DNA of 64,000 nt from Methylobacterium gregans (GTDB lineage Bacteria > Pseudomonadota > Alphaproteobacteria > Rhizobiales > Beijerinckiaceae): assembly GCF_022179245.1 (NCBI RefSeq), contig NZ_BPQM01000047.1, positions 1-64,000 of the forward strand, written 5' to 3'. The translations under genes were made by a program, and so were the position numbers. Shown here piece after piece: positions 1-9,037 of this stretch; position 1 is the stretch's first letter; each line of letters starts with the position of its first letter. The notes under the pieces were generated by a model. That model was not told the origin of the DNA, ran no database searches, and worked only from the letters and a program-made list of their open reading frames with translations.

Positions 1-162
1 CGCGCGCGCGCGAAGGCGCAGAAATCCTTCGAGGGGATCTCCTACGACCTCGCGCGTGTCCTCGGGCAGGCCATGGAAGAACTCGTCGAGCGCCGCGGCG
101 TGAAGTTGCCCCAGGCCAAGAAGGCGCTTATGGCCCGCCTCGGGCTGACCCGGCAGTCCTGA
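1..162 (+). CDS. C-terminal end of an unidentified protein (partial)
   Basis: The frame is open from the first base of the window and ends at TGA 160-162, giving 53 residues that end in RLGLTRQS. The peptide is rich in Arg, Lys, Ala and Glu and probably helical, with codons ending mainly in G or C like the surrounding genes. The start lies outside the window, so neither family nor function can be assigned. An opposing open frame over the same bases has the Pro/Ser/Arg-rich composition of a shadow. Confidence 0.5.
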   Translation, partial: RARAKAQKSFEGISYDLARVLGQAMEELVERRGVKLPQAKKALMARLGLTRQS

Positions 163-670
163 AAGGCCGCTAGCGCGGCCTGGGCGAGCACCAGCCACCC
201 GGGGTGGCATGTATTGGCCGATGCACAGGGCTTTCTGTTGGTCGAGGGCGGCATCCACCAGGGCCGCGCCCCAGTTTGAGGTCACTTCCGTCGCAGAAAG
301 GCGCATAATCCTAGGTCTCTTTACGCCGTAGGCAACTGTTGGCTCATCCCGAAGGTCCTGCCGTGGCGTCAGTCCGAATTGGCAAAACGCTTACATCTGG
401 CGCCCATCCGAACGGAAGGCCTGCGAACTCTTGACCCCTTGCAGACTTTCGAGCCTGCCGGTCCAGATGTCCGCTCCATAGGCTGAAGTGGACCTGTAGG
501 CGGCCACGAACCCAGAAAGTACGGCCACGGTGGCGACCACATGCAATGGAGGCTGCCGGGAGGAAGCGACGTCCATCCATGCCGATCAATCCCTGTGATC
601 AAGCTTGCTCATGGCCCCGCCGGCTATCTTAGGACCGAGGGTGTGCTTGAAGGCGACGGCGCCGGGTAGC
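163..670. other. intergenic region
   Basis: About 500 bases between the tail of the first gene and the stop codon of the leftward kinase gene. Short open frames here lack normal protein composition. The only recognisable content is one copy of the dispersed repeat (see 432-507). Confidence 0.5.
432..507 (+). repeat. dispersed intergenic repeat, copy A
   Basis: First of three related sequences (others at 31047-31150 and 50494-50598). They share TGACCCCTTGCAGAC, then GCCTGC.GG, then an inverted repeat. Here the arms are GTCCGCT (469-475) and AGTGGAC (487-493), which pair with one G-T wobble. This copy lacks the CACATTAG end seen in the other two. Confidence 0.7.
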
Positions 671-3136
671 TTACGCCCGCGCGGACGCTCTGCCCCTCCC
701 GGCGACGACCGTCCTTAACGCGCGCGCCACCTCCTCGGCCGAGTAGGGCTTGCGCACGAGCTCGAACCCGTGGGCGTCGTCGCGGGCCAGCACGTCGCTG
801 TAGCCGGTCGTCAGGACCACCGGCAGCTTCGGGTGGTCCGTCCGGAGCCGGCGAGCGAGTTCGACGCCCCCGATGCCGGGCATGACCACGTCCGAGAACA
901 CCGCGTCGAAGCGGAACGGCACCCGCTCCATCTCCGCGAGCGCAGCCTCCGCGTTGTGCGCCCAGATCGTGGAGTGGCCGAGATCCTCAAGGAGCTGGGT
1001 GCAGAAGCGCCCGACGTCGAGGTTGTCCTCCACGACCAGCACGCACAGGGCGCGGTCCGCGTCCTGCATGGCGGGCTCCTCCTCGCCGGTCTCCGCGCTG
1101 TCCGGGGGCGGGTCGACGTGGGGCAGGTACAGCGAGAAAGTCGTGCCGCGCCCCACCTCGCTCGCCACGTCCACGTCGCCGCCCGACTGCTTGGCGAAGC
1201 CGACGACCTGACTCAAGCCCAACCCGGTGCCCTTGCCGATTTCCTTCGTCGTGAAGAACGGCTCGAAGACCTTCGCGAGCAGGTCTGGCGCGATGCCGAC
1301 GCCCTCGTCGGAGACCGACACCACCGCGAAGGGCCCGGGCGCGCCGGCATGCCCGCGGATCGTGGGCAGCGCCTCGCCGCAGGTGAGCCGGAGCGTCAGC
1401 GTGCCCTCCCCGTCCATGGCGTCGCGGGCGTTCACGGCGAGGTTCACCAGCGCCGTCTCGAACTGGCTCGTATCGGCCCGCACGTGGCAGGGCCCGTCCG
1501 TCACCTCGGTCTTGATGCGGATGCGCGCGCCGGTCACCGCGTTGAGCATCTCCGAGGTGCCCCGCACGCGGTCCCGCAGGTCGAACACCTCGGGCTTGAG
1601 CGCCTGCCGCCGCGCGAAGGACAGGAGCTGGCTCGTCAGCTTAGCGGCCCGGTCGACCGTGTCCGCCACCGCCTCAAGGTAGCGGGTACGACGCTCCTCC
1701 GGCAGGTTCGGCCGGCGCAGGAACTCGACAGATGAGCGGATGATGGTGAGCAGGTTGTTGAAGTCATGCGCCACGCCGCCGGTGAGCTGGCCGACCGCCT
1801 CCATCTTCTGCGCGTGGCGCAAGGCCTCCTCGGCCCGGGCGAGCTGCTCCTGGCCGCGCAGCCGCTCGGTTGCGTCGGTGCCGTACTGGAAGGCACCGAT
1901 CCTCCCGCCCGCGCCGTCCCGCAGCGTGGTGAACCTCAGCTCGTAGCAGCGCCGCCTGCGGGCCGGGTCGCCGAACTCGCCGACGAGCGTGAACTCCTCC
2001 CCTGACAGGGCGCGCGCCCATACCTCGCGGGACGCGGCCTGGTGCTCGGGCTTGTCCGCAAGCAGGTCGATCAGGTTGTCGCCCGCTCGTGGCCGGACCC
2101 CGTAGATCGCCTCGAACTCGTCCGCGCAGGCGCGATTGATGGCCAGCACCCGGAAGTCTGGGTCGAGGGCGTTAACCAGGGCGTCGGTCGTCTCGAACAC
2201 GTCCGCCCAGAGCTTGCGCTGGGCGAGCGCCTCGGTGACGCGTTGCTCCAGCGTCTCGTTCACCTCGCGCAAGCGCTCCTCTGCGAGCCTGCGGTCGTGG
2301 ATGTCCTCGACGACGCCGTACCAACGGACGATGCCGCCGCCCTCGTTCCGGCGCGGACGCGCGCGGGCACGCATCCAGCGGTACTCGCCGGTGGCCGCCA
2401 CGCGGATGCGGTAGTCGACGTCCACCGGATCGCCGGACGTCAGAGCCGCCGAGAAGGCCGTCATGGTCCAAGGCACGTCGTCGGGGTGCAGCGCCTTGGC
2501 CCAGCCGGAGCCGTCCGGCTCACCCGGAGCCTGCCCCGTCAGTTCGAGCCAGCGGTTCGAGTAAGAGGTGATGTTGCCGTCGGGGTCGCAGGTCCAGGGC
2601 ACCTGCGGGTTGAGCTCGACCGCGTGGCGGAAATGGTCCTCGCTCTCGCGGAGGCGCGCCTCGCCAAGCACCCGCGACGTGGTCTCCGCGGTGACGCAGA
2701 ACAGCCCGTTGACGGCGCCGGCATCGTCCAGCACAGGCGAGTAGGAGAAGGACCACCAGCTCCGCTCCGGCACTCCCTGTCGCGAGAGGTCCAGCATGAC
2801 GTCGGTGAGCGCCTGGCTCTCGCCCGACAGAGTGGCGTCGACCAGCGGGCCGATCTCGTCCCAGATGCTGGCCCAGACCTCGCGGAAGGGACGAGCCAGC
2901 GCGGTGTCCAGCCGGTAGCCGAGAATCGGGCGGTAGGCGTCGTTGTAGAAGCAAAGCAGGTCAGGCCCCCAGGCCAGGAACATCGCCGTGGGGCAGGACA
3001 GCATCAAGGACAGGGCATTGCGCAGGGCCGGCGGCCATTCCTCGGGCGGGCCGAGCGAGGTTTCCGACCAGTCGCGGGCGCGGATCTCCGAACCCGTCGT
3101 ACCCCCGGACGGCAGGAACGAGAAGGCGTCAACCAT
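671..3136 (-). CDS. PAS hybrid sensor histidine kinase with C-terminal receiver
   Basis: 821-residue soluble sensor. Visible in order: an N-terminal PAS-like sensor (about 42-155), a PAS domain with HPDD motif (165-285), a third PAS (310-425), the dimerisation/phosphoacceptor domain with GGVAHDFNN (His457), the ATPase domain with NARDAM and GKGTGLGLS, and a receiver (698-810) with phosphoacceptor Asp749 in FSDVVMPG and Lys796. It should autophosphorylate and pass phosphate to its own receiver; no separate regulator is adjacent and the signal is unknown. A 25-residue longer reading exists, but the start at 3136 (MVDAF) aligns with the start of the paralogue at 9038-11842, which resembles it throughout the kinase and receiver. 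Confidence 0.9.
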   Translation of the reverse strand: MVDAFSFLPSGGTTGSEIRARDWSETSLGPPEEWPPALRNALSLMLSCPTAMFLAWGPDLLCFYNDAYRPILGYRLDTALARPFREVWASIWDEIGPLVDATLSGESQALTDVMLDLSRQGVPERSWWSFSYSPVLDDAGAVNGLFCVTAETTSRVLGEARLRESEDHFRHAVELNPQVPWTCDPDGNITSYSNRWLELTGQAPGEPDGSGWAKALHPDDVPWTMTAFSAALTSGDPVDVDYRIRVAATGEYRWMRARARPRRNEGGGIVRWYGVVEDIHDRRLAEERLREVNETLEQRVTEALAQRKLWADVFETTDALVNALDPDFRVLAINRACADEFEAIYGVRPRAGDNLIDLLADKPEHQAASREVWARALSGEEFTLVGEFGDPARRRRCYELRFTTLRDGAGGRIGAFQYGTDATERLRGQEQLARAEEALRHAQKMEAVGQLTGGVAHDFNNLLTIIRSSVEFLRRPNLPEERRTRYLEAVADTVDRAAKLTSQLLSFARRQALKPEVFDLRDRVRGTSEMLNAVTGARIRIKTEVTDGPCHVRADTSQFETALVNLAVNARDAMDGEGTLTLRLTCGEALPTIRGHAGAPGPFAVVSVSDEGVGIAPDLLAKVFEPFFTTKEIGKGTGLGLSQVVGFAKQSGGDVDVASEVGRGTTFSLYLPHVDPPPDSAETGEEEPAMQDADRALCVLVVEDNLDVGRFCTQLLEDLGHSTIWAHNAEAALAEMERVPFRFDAVFSDVVMPGIGGVELARRLRTDHPKLPVVLTTGYSDVLARDDAHGFELVRKPYSAEEVARALRTVVAGRGRASARA

Positions 3137-3487
3137 GCCGTGCGCGGTCCCGCATCCCATCGGGCGCCCGCCGGCCGCCCGGTCGGCGCGAGCGCGCATC
3201 GCTCGGGGCATGCGAACGGCCCGAAGCCGCCGACGGCGTCACGCAACGGGAAGTCTCGCCGGGCATCGCGGTTGCATCCCCCTAGGTACGGTGCGGGCAG
3301 ACGCCTCACCCTGCCACGCTTGATCGGTCCTGGCCCTAGATAGTGCGGGAGCGTGCAAACGACCGCTCCGCGGCGAGGGGTCGCGCGGTCGATCCGTGGC
3401 ATCAACGGCTCGACGGCACCAAAGCGTGTCCATTGCCGTTGTGACAGTGCCCCAGGGCTAAGCGTGAGCCCTGCGTTCCGGTGAGCC
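3137..3487. other. divergent intergenic region
   Basis: About 350 bases between the divergently transcribed kinase and YihY-family genes; it must hold promoters for both. I see no convincing sigma-70 or EcfG-type boxes and no plausible small gene. Confidence 0.4.
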
Positions 3488-4663
3488 ATGACGGACCAGC
3501 CTACCCCACCGCCTCCCTCCACCGCCCCCGCACAGGCCGCCTCGACCCTATGGACGGCTTTCCTGGGCGTGGCTCTCGTCGGCCTGGTCGCCCTGCCAAG
3601 GCGGCGCGCAGGTCCCTCGCCCGTCGCGAGCGGTTCCGGGAAGGACGAACGGAAGCTCGGGACCGAGGATGGTCCCGCCTCGCATGAGGGCGCCGCGGCC
3701 GCGCACCTTGCCGAAGCCGAACCGGAGCGGGGGCGCCAGGCGGACACGCCGTCCGAGATCTCGGCCAAGGGCTGGAAGGACATCGCGCTCCGCCTCTACC
3801 AGGAGTTCGGCAACGACCGCATCCTGCTGGTCGCGGCCGGCGTCACCTTCTACGCCATCCTGGCGCTGTTCCCGGCCGTGGCGGCGCTCGTCTCCATCTA
3901 CGGCGCGGTCGCGGACCCGAGCACGATCAACACGCACCTCAACGAGTTGCGCGGCATCCTGCCGGACGGCGCCATCGACATCGTCGGCGGGCAGGTGCAG
4001 CGGTTGACCGCGACCGGCGACACCGCCCTCGGCCTCACCGCCATCTTCAGCATCCTGCTCTCGCTCTGGAGCGCCAACGGCGGGATGAAGGCCATCTTCG
4101 ACGCCCTCAACATCGCTTACGAGGAGGAGGAGAAGCGCTCCTTCGTCATGCTCAACCTGCAGTCGCTCGCCTTCACGGCAGGTGCGCTGCTGTTCGTGGT
4201 GCTAGCGCTGACCGGCATCGTGGTGGTGCCGGCTGCGCTGCAGGTGCTCGGGCTCGACCAGAAGGCCTGGTACATCGCGCTCCTGCGCTTCCCGGCCCTG
4301 CTGGTCCTCGTCATCGGCACCCTGGCGGTGCTGTACCGCTACGGTCCGAGCCGCAGGAAGCCGAAGTGGCGCTGGGTGACCTGGGGAAGCGCGGTGGCCG
4401 GCACCCTGTGGCTCGTCGCGTCGGGACTGTTCTCCTGGTACGTGGCCAACTTCGGCAGCTACAACGAGACCTACGGCTCGCTGGGCGCCGCCATCGGCTT
4501 CATGACCTGGATCTGGCTGTCCACGACGGTGGTGCTGCTCGGGGCCGAGCTCAACGCCGAGATGGAGCATCAGACCGCGCGCGACACAACGGTCGGGGGC
4601 GGCAAGCCGCTCGGCGCCCGCCAGGCCCGCATGGCCGATACGGTGGCGGCTTCCTCAACCTGA
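3488..4663 (+). CDS. YihY/BrkB-family inner-membrane protein
   Basis: 391 residues. After a proline- and glutamate-rich N-terminal extension of about 95 residues comes the family core, beginning GWKDIALRLYQEF and followed by about six hydrophobic segments. Typical signatures are AAGVTFYAILALFPAVAAL, the SLWSANGGMKAIFDALN region, and YNETYGSLGAAIG before the last membrane helix. The family (once mislabelled ribonuclease BN) has an uncertain transport or envelope role. A hydrophobic stretch near residues 20-37 may be an extra membrane segment. ATG at 3488 has only a weak GGTGAG ribosome-binding site, so the start is less certain than the family. Confidence 0.88.
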   Translation: MTDQPTPPPPSTAPAQAASTLWTAFLGVALVGLVALPRRRAGPSPVASGSGKDERKLGTEDGPASHEGAAAAHLAEAEPERGRQADTPSEISAKGWKDIALRLYQEFGNDRILLVAAGVTFYAILALFPAVAALVSIYGAVADPSTINTHLNELRGILPDGAIDIVGGQVQRLTATGDTALGLTAIFSILLSLWSANGGMKAIFDALNIAYEEEEKRSFVMLNLQSLAFTAGALLFVVLALTGIVVVPAALQVLGLDQKAWYIALLRFPALLVLVIGTLAVLYRYGPSRRKPKWRWVTWGSAVAGTLWLVASGLFSWYVANFGSYNETYGSLGAAIGFMTWIWLSTTVVLLGAELNAEMEHQTARDTTVGGGKPLGARQARMADTVAASST

Positions 4664-4905
4664 CAGGCCACTCGCACGAGCGGCTCGCGTGCGGGCGATT
4701 GCGTAGCCACATGCCTCGGCCTACGCCTGGCCTGCCTCATCGGACACGAGCGGTTATCCTCGCACGTGTCCGACCTGACCCCGATTCGCCTACTCCCGGC
4801 GCCGAAGCATCCCTACCGACGCATGCCCGAGATCCAATTGGCCGCTTCCCGAACCGCCCGGCTGCGGGTGCCTCCGATGCCGAACCGTGATGGCGGAGGA
4901 GCGCG

Positions 4906-7900
4906 GTGAACGGCATCGGGAGCGGGTGCCCGCAGGATCGGTCACGCCTGATGGACCCGGTGCCCTACCAGGCGATCTTCGAGAGCGCCGTCGACTTTGC
5001 CATCGTCACCACCGACCATGAGGGGCGCGTCACCGCCTGGAACCCGGGCGCGGAGCGCATCCTGGGGTGGTCCGCCGAGGAGATGGTCGGGCATTCGGCG
5101 GAGAACTTCTTCACCCCCGAGGACCGAGCCGCGGGGCGGCCAGAGACGGAGATGCGGTGCGCCGCCGAGACGGGACGTGCGGCCGACGAGCGCTGGCACC
5201 TGCGCAAGGACGGCTCTCGGTTCTGGGCCAGCGGCGAGATGATGCCCTTGCGCTCGCCCGCGGGCGCCGACCTGGGCTTTCTCAAGATCCTGCGCGACCG
5301 CACCGAGGCGACGGCGAGCGAGGGCGAGACCCGCCGCAGCCGGGACGAACTCCAGGTCGTCACCGATGCGCTGCCGGTCCTCATCAGCTTCATCGACAAG
5401 GACCACGTCTACCGCTTCGCGAACCGGCATTACGAGACCTGGTTCGGCCGGCCCGCGAGTGAGATCCTGGACCGACACGTGCGCGAGGTCGTCGGCGAGG
5501 AAGTCTACCAGGAACGGCTCCCCTTCATGGCGCGGGCGCTCGCCGGCAAGGACATCACCTTCGACGCGCTGATGCCGTACCGTGACGGCGCGTCTCGGCA
5601 ATCGGAGATCCGCTACATCCCCCGCCGGACGGAGGGCGGTGTCGTCGACGGCATCTTCGTCATGGTCACCGACATCGCCGAGCGCCATCGCGCCAGGGCC
5701 GACCTGCAGGAGGCCGAGGACCGCCTCAGGCTGGCCCTGGAGGGTGCCGGCACCGGCATCTACGACTACGACCTCGTCACCGGCGCGCTCACCTGGGACG
5801 CTCGCACCCGTGCCCTATTCGGGCTCTCCGACGACGACCCGGTCTCATACGAGGAAGCCTTCCTGCCCGGCGTGCACCCGGACGACCGCGAGCGGGCGGA
5901 CCGCACCGTCCAAGCCGCCATCGGCTCGCGCGAGGGCTTTGGCATCGAGTACCGCGTCATAGGCCGACGCGATGCGGTCGAACGCACGCTCGCCGCCAAG
6001 GGCAACACCGTGTTCCGGGACGGAAGGCCCGTACGCTTCGTGGGTACGGTCCGCGACATCACGGAGGCCCGGGCAGCCGAGGCGCAGGCGCAACGGCTGG
6101 CGGCGCTCGTCGAGCAGTCGAGCGACTTCATCGGCGTCGCGGACCTCGACGGCAACGCCGAGTTCGTCAACGAGGGCGGTCGCCGGCTGGTCGGGCTCGC
6201 GAGCCTGGAGGAAGCTCGCCGTTACGACGTGGTGGACTTCTTCGAGCCCGGCGATAGGGCGACGGTGTTGGACGTGGCGCTTCCGGCGGCGCGCGAGCGT
6301 GGCTTCTGGGAAGGCGACCTCGCGTTCCGCAACTTCTCGACCGGCGCCGCCGTCCCGGTCCACTATACCCTCTTCCCGGTCCGCGACGCGCACGGCGCCG
6401 TCACCGGCTACGGCACCGTCACCCGCGACCTCACCGAGCGCCGGCGTCAGGAATCCTTCAGGGACGCGCTGATCGCGTTCGGCGACAGGCTCCAGGCGTG
6501 CCGCGACACCGCCGAGATGGCGGCCGTCGGGGCCGAGATCATGGCGCGCACGCTGGGCCTGGACCGGGCAGGCTACGGCACGGTCGACGAGGCGCTGGAA
6601 CTCATCGAGATTGAGCGGGACTGGACCGCGCCGGGCGTGCCGAGCATCGCCGGCCGCCACCGCTTCGACGAGTACGGCGATGTCCGGGCGGGCCTGGCGC
6701 AAGGACGCGAGGTCGTGATCCAGGACGTGACGACCGACCCGCGGACCGCGGGCAACCCGGGCCCGCTCCTGGCCATCGGCGTCCGCGCCCTGATCAACGT
6801 GCCGGTGGTGGAGCAGGACCGGCTCGTGGCCCTGTTCTTCCTGCACGACCGGCAGGTTCGCGACTGGCGGACCGACAAGCTCGCCTTCGTCCGAGACATC
6901 GCCGAGCGCACCCGGGCGGCCATCGAGCGCTTCCGCGCCGAGGCGAGCCGGCGCGAGAGCGAGGAGCAGTTCCGGGTCTTCGCCCAGGCCATACCGAACC
7001 AGGTCTGGGCCGCGCGTCCGGACGGCGCGCTGTACTGGTTCAACGACCAGTTCTACGCCTATTGCGGCGAGCCGCCGGGGAGCCTGCTCGGTCCCGATGC
7101 CTGGGCCCGTATCGTCCACCCGGATGACGTCGGTCCGGTCGCAACGGCATGGGACCGAGCCCGCGGAACCGGGGGCGTCTACGAGGCCGAGTACCGGCTG
7201 CGGCGCGCGGACGGTGCGTACCGCTGGTTCCTGGTCCGGGGCGAAGCGGTTCGGGATGCCGCTGGCCGCATCACGCGCTGGGTCGGCACCACCACCGACA
7301 TCGACGACCAGAAGCGGGCGGCGGCCGAGCTGAGCCGCCTCGCCGGCAGCCTGGAGCGGCAAGTCGAGGAGCGAACGCGCGACCGCGACCGCATGTGGCT
7401 GCTCTCGACCGACGTGATGCTCGTCGCCGACTTCAAGGCCCGCATCGAGGCCGTGAACCCGGCGTGGACCACGCTGTTTGGCTGGAGCGAGGCCGAGCTG
7501 CTCGGGGGCGACTTCATGAGCCTCGTCCATCCGGACGACGTGACGGCGACGCTCGCCGAGGTCGGCAAGCTGGCGCAGGGCGTCAGGACACTACGCTTCG
7601 AGAACCGCTACCGGCACAAGGATGGCAGCTATCGCTGGCTGTCCTGGACGGCGGTACCGGACGAGGCGTTCATCCATGCTGTCGGACGCGACGTCTCGGC
7701 CGAGAGGGAGGCGGCCGAGGCGCTTACGCGGACCGAGGAGGCGCTCCGGCAGTCGCAGAAGATGGAGGCGGTCGGCCAGCTGACGGGTGGCCTCGCCCAT
7801 GACTTCAACAACCTGCTCACGGGGATCTCGGGCAGCCTGGAACTCCTGCAGACCCGGATGAGCCAGGGCCGGCTGACTGACCTCGACCGCTACATCAATG

Positions 7901-8892
7901 CCGCGCAGGGCGCCTCGAAGCGGGCGGCGGCCCTGACCCACCGTCTGCTCGCGTTCTCGCGCCGGCAGACGCTCGACCCGAAGCCGACCGACGTGAACGC
8001 GCTCATCCACGGCATGGAGGAACTCATCCGCCGGACGGTGGGCCCGGCCACCCACATCGAGGTGGTCGGCGCCGCCGGTCTCTGGCCGGCGCTCGTCGAC
8101 CCGCCGCAGCTTGAGAACGCGCTTCTGAACCTGTGCATCAACGCGCGGGACGCCATGCCGGACGGGGGCCGCATCACCATCGAGACGGCCAACAAGTGGC
8201 TCGACGACCGAACGGCGAGGGAGCGCGAACTGCCGCCCGGGCAGTACCTGTCCCTGTGCGTGACCGACACCGGCACGGGCATGACGCTGGACGTCATCGC
8301 CCGCGCATTCGACCCGTTCTTCACGACGAAGCCGACCGGCCAAGGGACTGGCCTCGGCCTGTCGATGATCTACGGCTTTGCCAGGCAGTCCGGCGGACAG
8401 GTGCGCATCTACTCGGAGGTGGGACAGGGCACGACCATGTGCATCTACCTGCCGCGCCACTACGGCGACGCGGAGGGCGCCGAGAGCCTGCCGGACCTGG
8501 CTTCGGCCCCGCGCGCCGAGCAGGGCGAGACGGTGCTCATCGTCGACGACGAGCCGAGCATCCGCATGCTGGTCACCGAGGTGCTGGAGGATCTCGGCTA
8601 CACGGCCATCGAGGCGGCCGACGCGGCCTCCGGGCTGAAGGTGCTACAGTCGGACGTGCGCATCGACCTGCTCGTCACGGACGTCGGCCTGCCGGGCGGG
8701 ATGAACGGGCGCCAGATGGCGGATGCCGGCCGCGTGAACCGCCAGGGCCTGAAGGTGCTGTTCATCACGGGCTACGCCGAGAACGCGGCGGTCGGCAACG
8801 GCCACTTGGAGCCTGGCATGGCGGTGCTGACGAAGCCCTTCGTGATGGAGGTGCTCGCCTCCCGCATCAAGGAGCTCATCGCGGCGCCCTGA
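4906..8892 (+). CDS. multi-PAS/GAF hybrid sensor histidine kinase with receiver
   Basis: 1328 residues with no membrane segments, hence cytoplasmic. In order: PAS (15-135), PAS (145-262), PAS (268-388), PAS (395-512), GAF (515-678), PAS with YRWFL (685-803), PAS with HPDD (825-935), phosphoacceptor domain with GGLAHDFNN (His965), ATPase domain with NARDAMPDGG and GQGTGLGLS, and receiver (1208-1325) with Asp1259 and Lys1310. The GTG start at 4906 has a good GGAGGA site five bases upstream; an ATG at 4951 is the alternative. The gene stands alone, facing the convergent kinase at 9038. Six PAS domains and a GAF imply integration of several signals, possibly redox or ligands; none can be named from sequence. 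Confidence 0.9.
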   Translation: MNGIGSGCPQDRSRLMDPVPYQAIFESAVDFAIVTTDHEGRVTAWNPGAERILGWSAEEMVGHSAENFFTPEDRAAGRPETEMRCAAETGRAADERWHLRKDGSRFWASGEMMPLRSPAGADLGFLKILRDRTEATASEGETRRSRDELQVVTDALPVLISFIDKDHVYRFANRHYETWFGRPASEILDRHVREVVGEEVYQERLPFMARALAGKDITFDALMPYRDGASRQSEIRYIPRRTEGGVVDGIFVMVTDIAERHRARADLQEAEDRLRLALEGAGTGIYDYDLVTGALTWDARTRALFGLSDDDPVSYEEAFLPGVHPDDRERADRTVQAAIGSREGFGIEYRVIGRRDAVERTLAAKGNTVFRDGRPVRFVGTVRDITEARAAEAQAQRLAALVEQSSDFIGVADLDGNAEFVNEGGRRLVGLASLEEARRYDVVDFFEPGDRATVLDVALPAARERGFWEGDLAFRNFSTGAAVPVHYTLFPVRDAHGAVTGYGTVTRDLTERRRQESFRDALIAFGDRLQACRDTAEMAAVGAEIMARTLGLDRAGYGTVDEALELIEIERDWTAPGVPSIAGRHRFDEYGDVRAGLAQGREVVIQDVTTDPRTAGNPGPLLAIGVRALINVPVVEQDRLVALFFLHDRQVRDWRTDKLAFVRDIAERTRAAIERFRAEASRRESEEQFRVFAQAIPNQVWAARPDGALYWFNDQFYAYCGEPPGSLLGPDAWARIVHPDDVGPVATAWDRARGTGGVYEAEYRLRRADGAYRWFLVRGEAVRDAAGRITRWVGTTTDIDDQKRAAAELSRLAGSLERQVEERTRDRDRMWLLSTDVMLVADFKARIEAVNPAWTTLFGWSEAELLGGDFMSLVHPDDVTATLAEVGKLAQGVRTLRFENRYRHKDGSYRWLSWTAVPDEAFIHAVGRDVSAEREAAEALTRTEEALRQSQKMEAVGQLTGGLAHDFNNLLTGISGSLELLQTRMSQGRLTDLDRYINAAQGASKRAAALTHRLLAFSRRQTLDPKPTDVNALIHGMEELIRRTVGPATHIEVVGAAGLWPALVDPPQLENALLNLCINARDAMPDGGRITIETANKWLDDRTARERELPPGQYLSLCVTDTGTGMTLDVIARAFDPFFTTKPTGQGTGLGLSMIYGFARQSGGQVRIYSEVGQGTTMCIYLPRHYGDAEGAESLPDLASAPRAEQGETVLIVDDEPSIRMLVTEVLEDLGYTAIEAADAASGLKVLQSDVRIDLLVTDVGLPGGMNGRQMADAGRVNRQGLKVLFITGYAENAAVGNGHLEPGMAVLTKPFVMEVLASRIKELIAAP

Positions 8893-9037
8893 AGGATCGT
8901 GCCGGCGCGCCCGCGGATTCCTCGTCATCTCGGCGGCCCGCACGGGCGCAAGCTGCGCGCCCATTTCGCGCCATTGGGGCCGGACCCATGCGTTGCCCGA
9001 CCTCCGTGCGGCAGTCTGGGTGCCGGTCCGGTGGGGG

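Noticed and set aside
1..12. Alternating CG run at the window edge as a repeat or Z-DNA site
   Set aside because: Too short and within codons for Arg and Ala in an open frame.
770..3343. Long rightward open frames (770-1735, 2042-3343) opposite the first kinase
   Set aside because: They are antisense to a clear PAS/kinase/receiver gene and rich in Arg, Gly, His and Pro, as expected of shadows in high-G+C DNA.
5845..8460. Leftward open frames of 561 and 289 codons
   Set aside because: Antisense to the 1328-residue kinase; no motifs and shadow-like composition.
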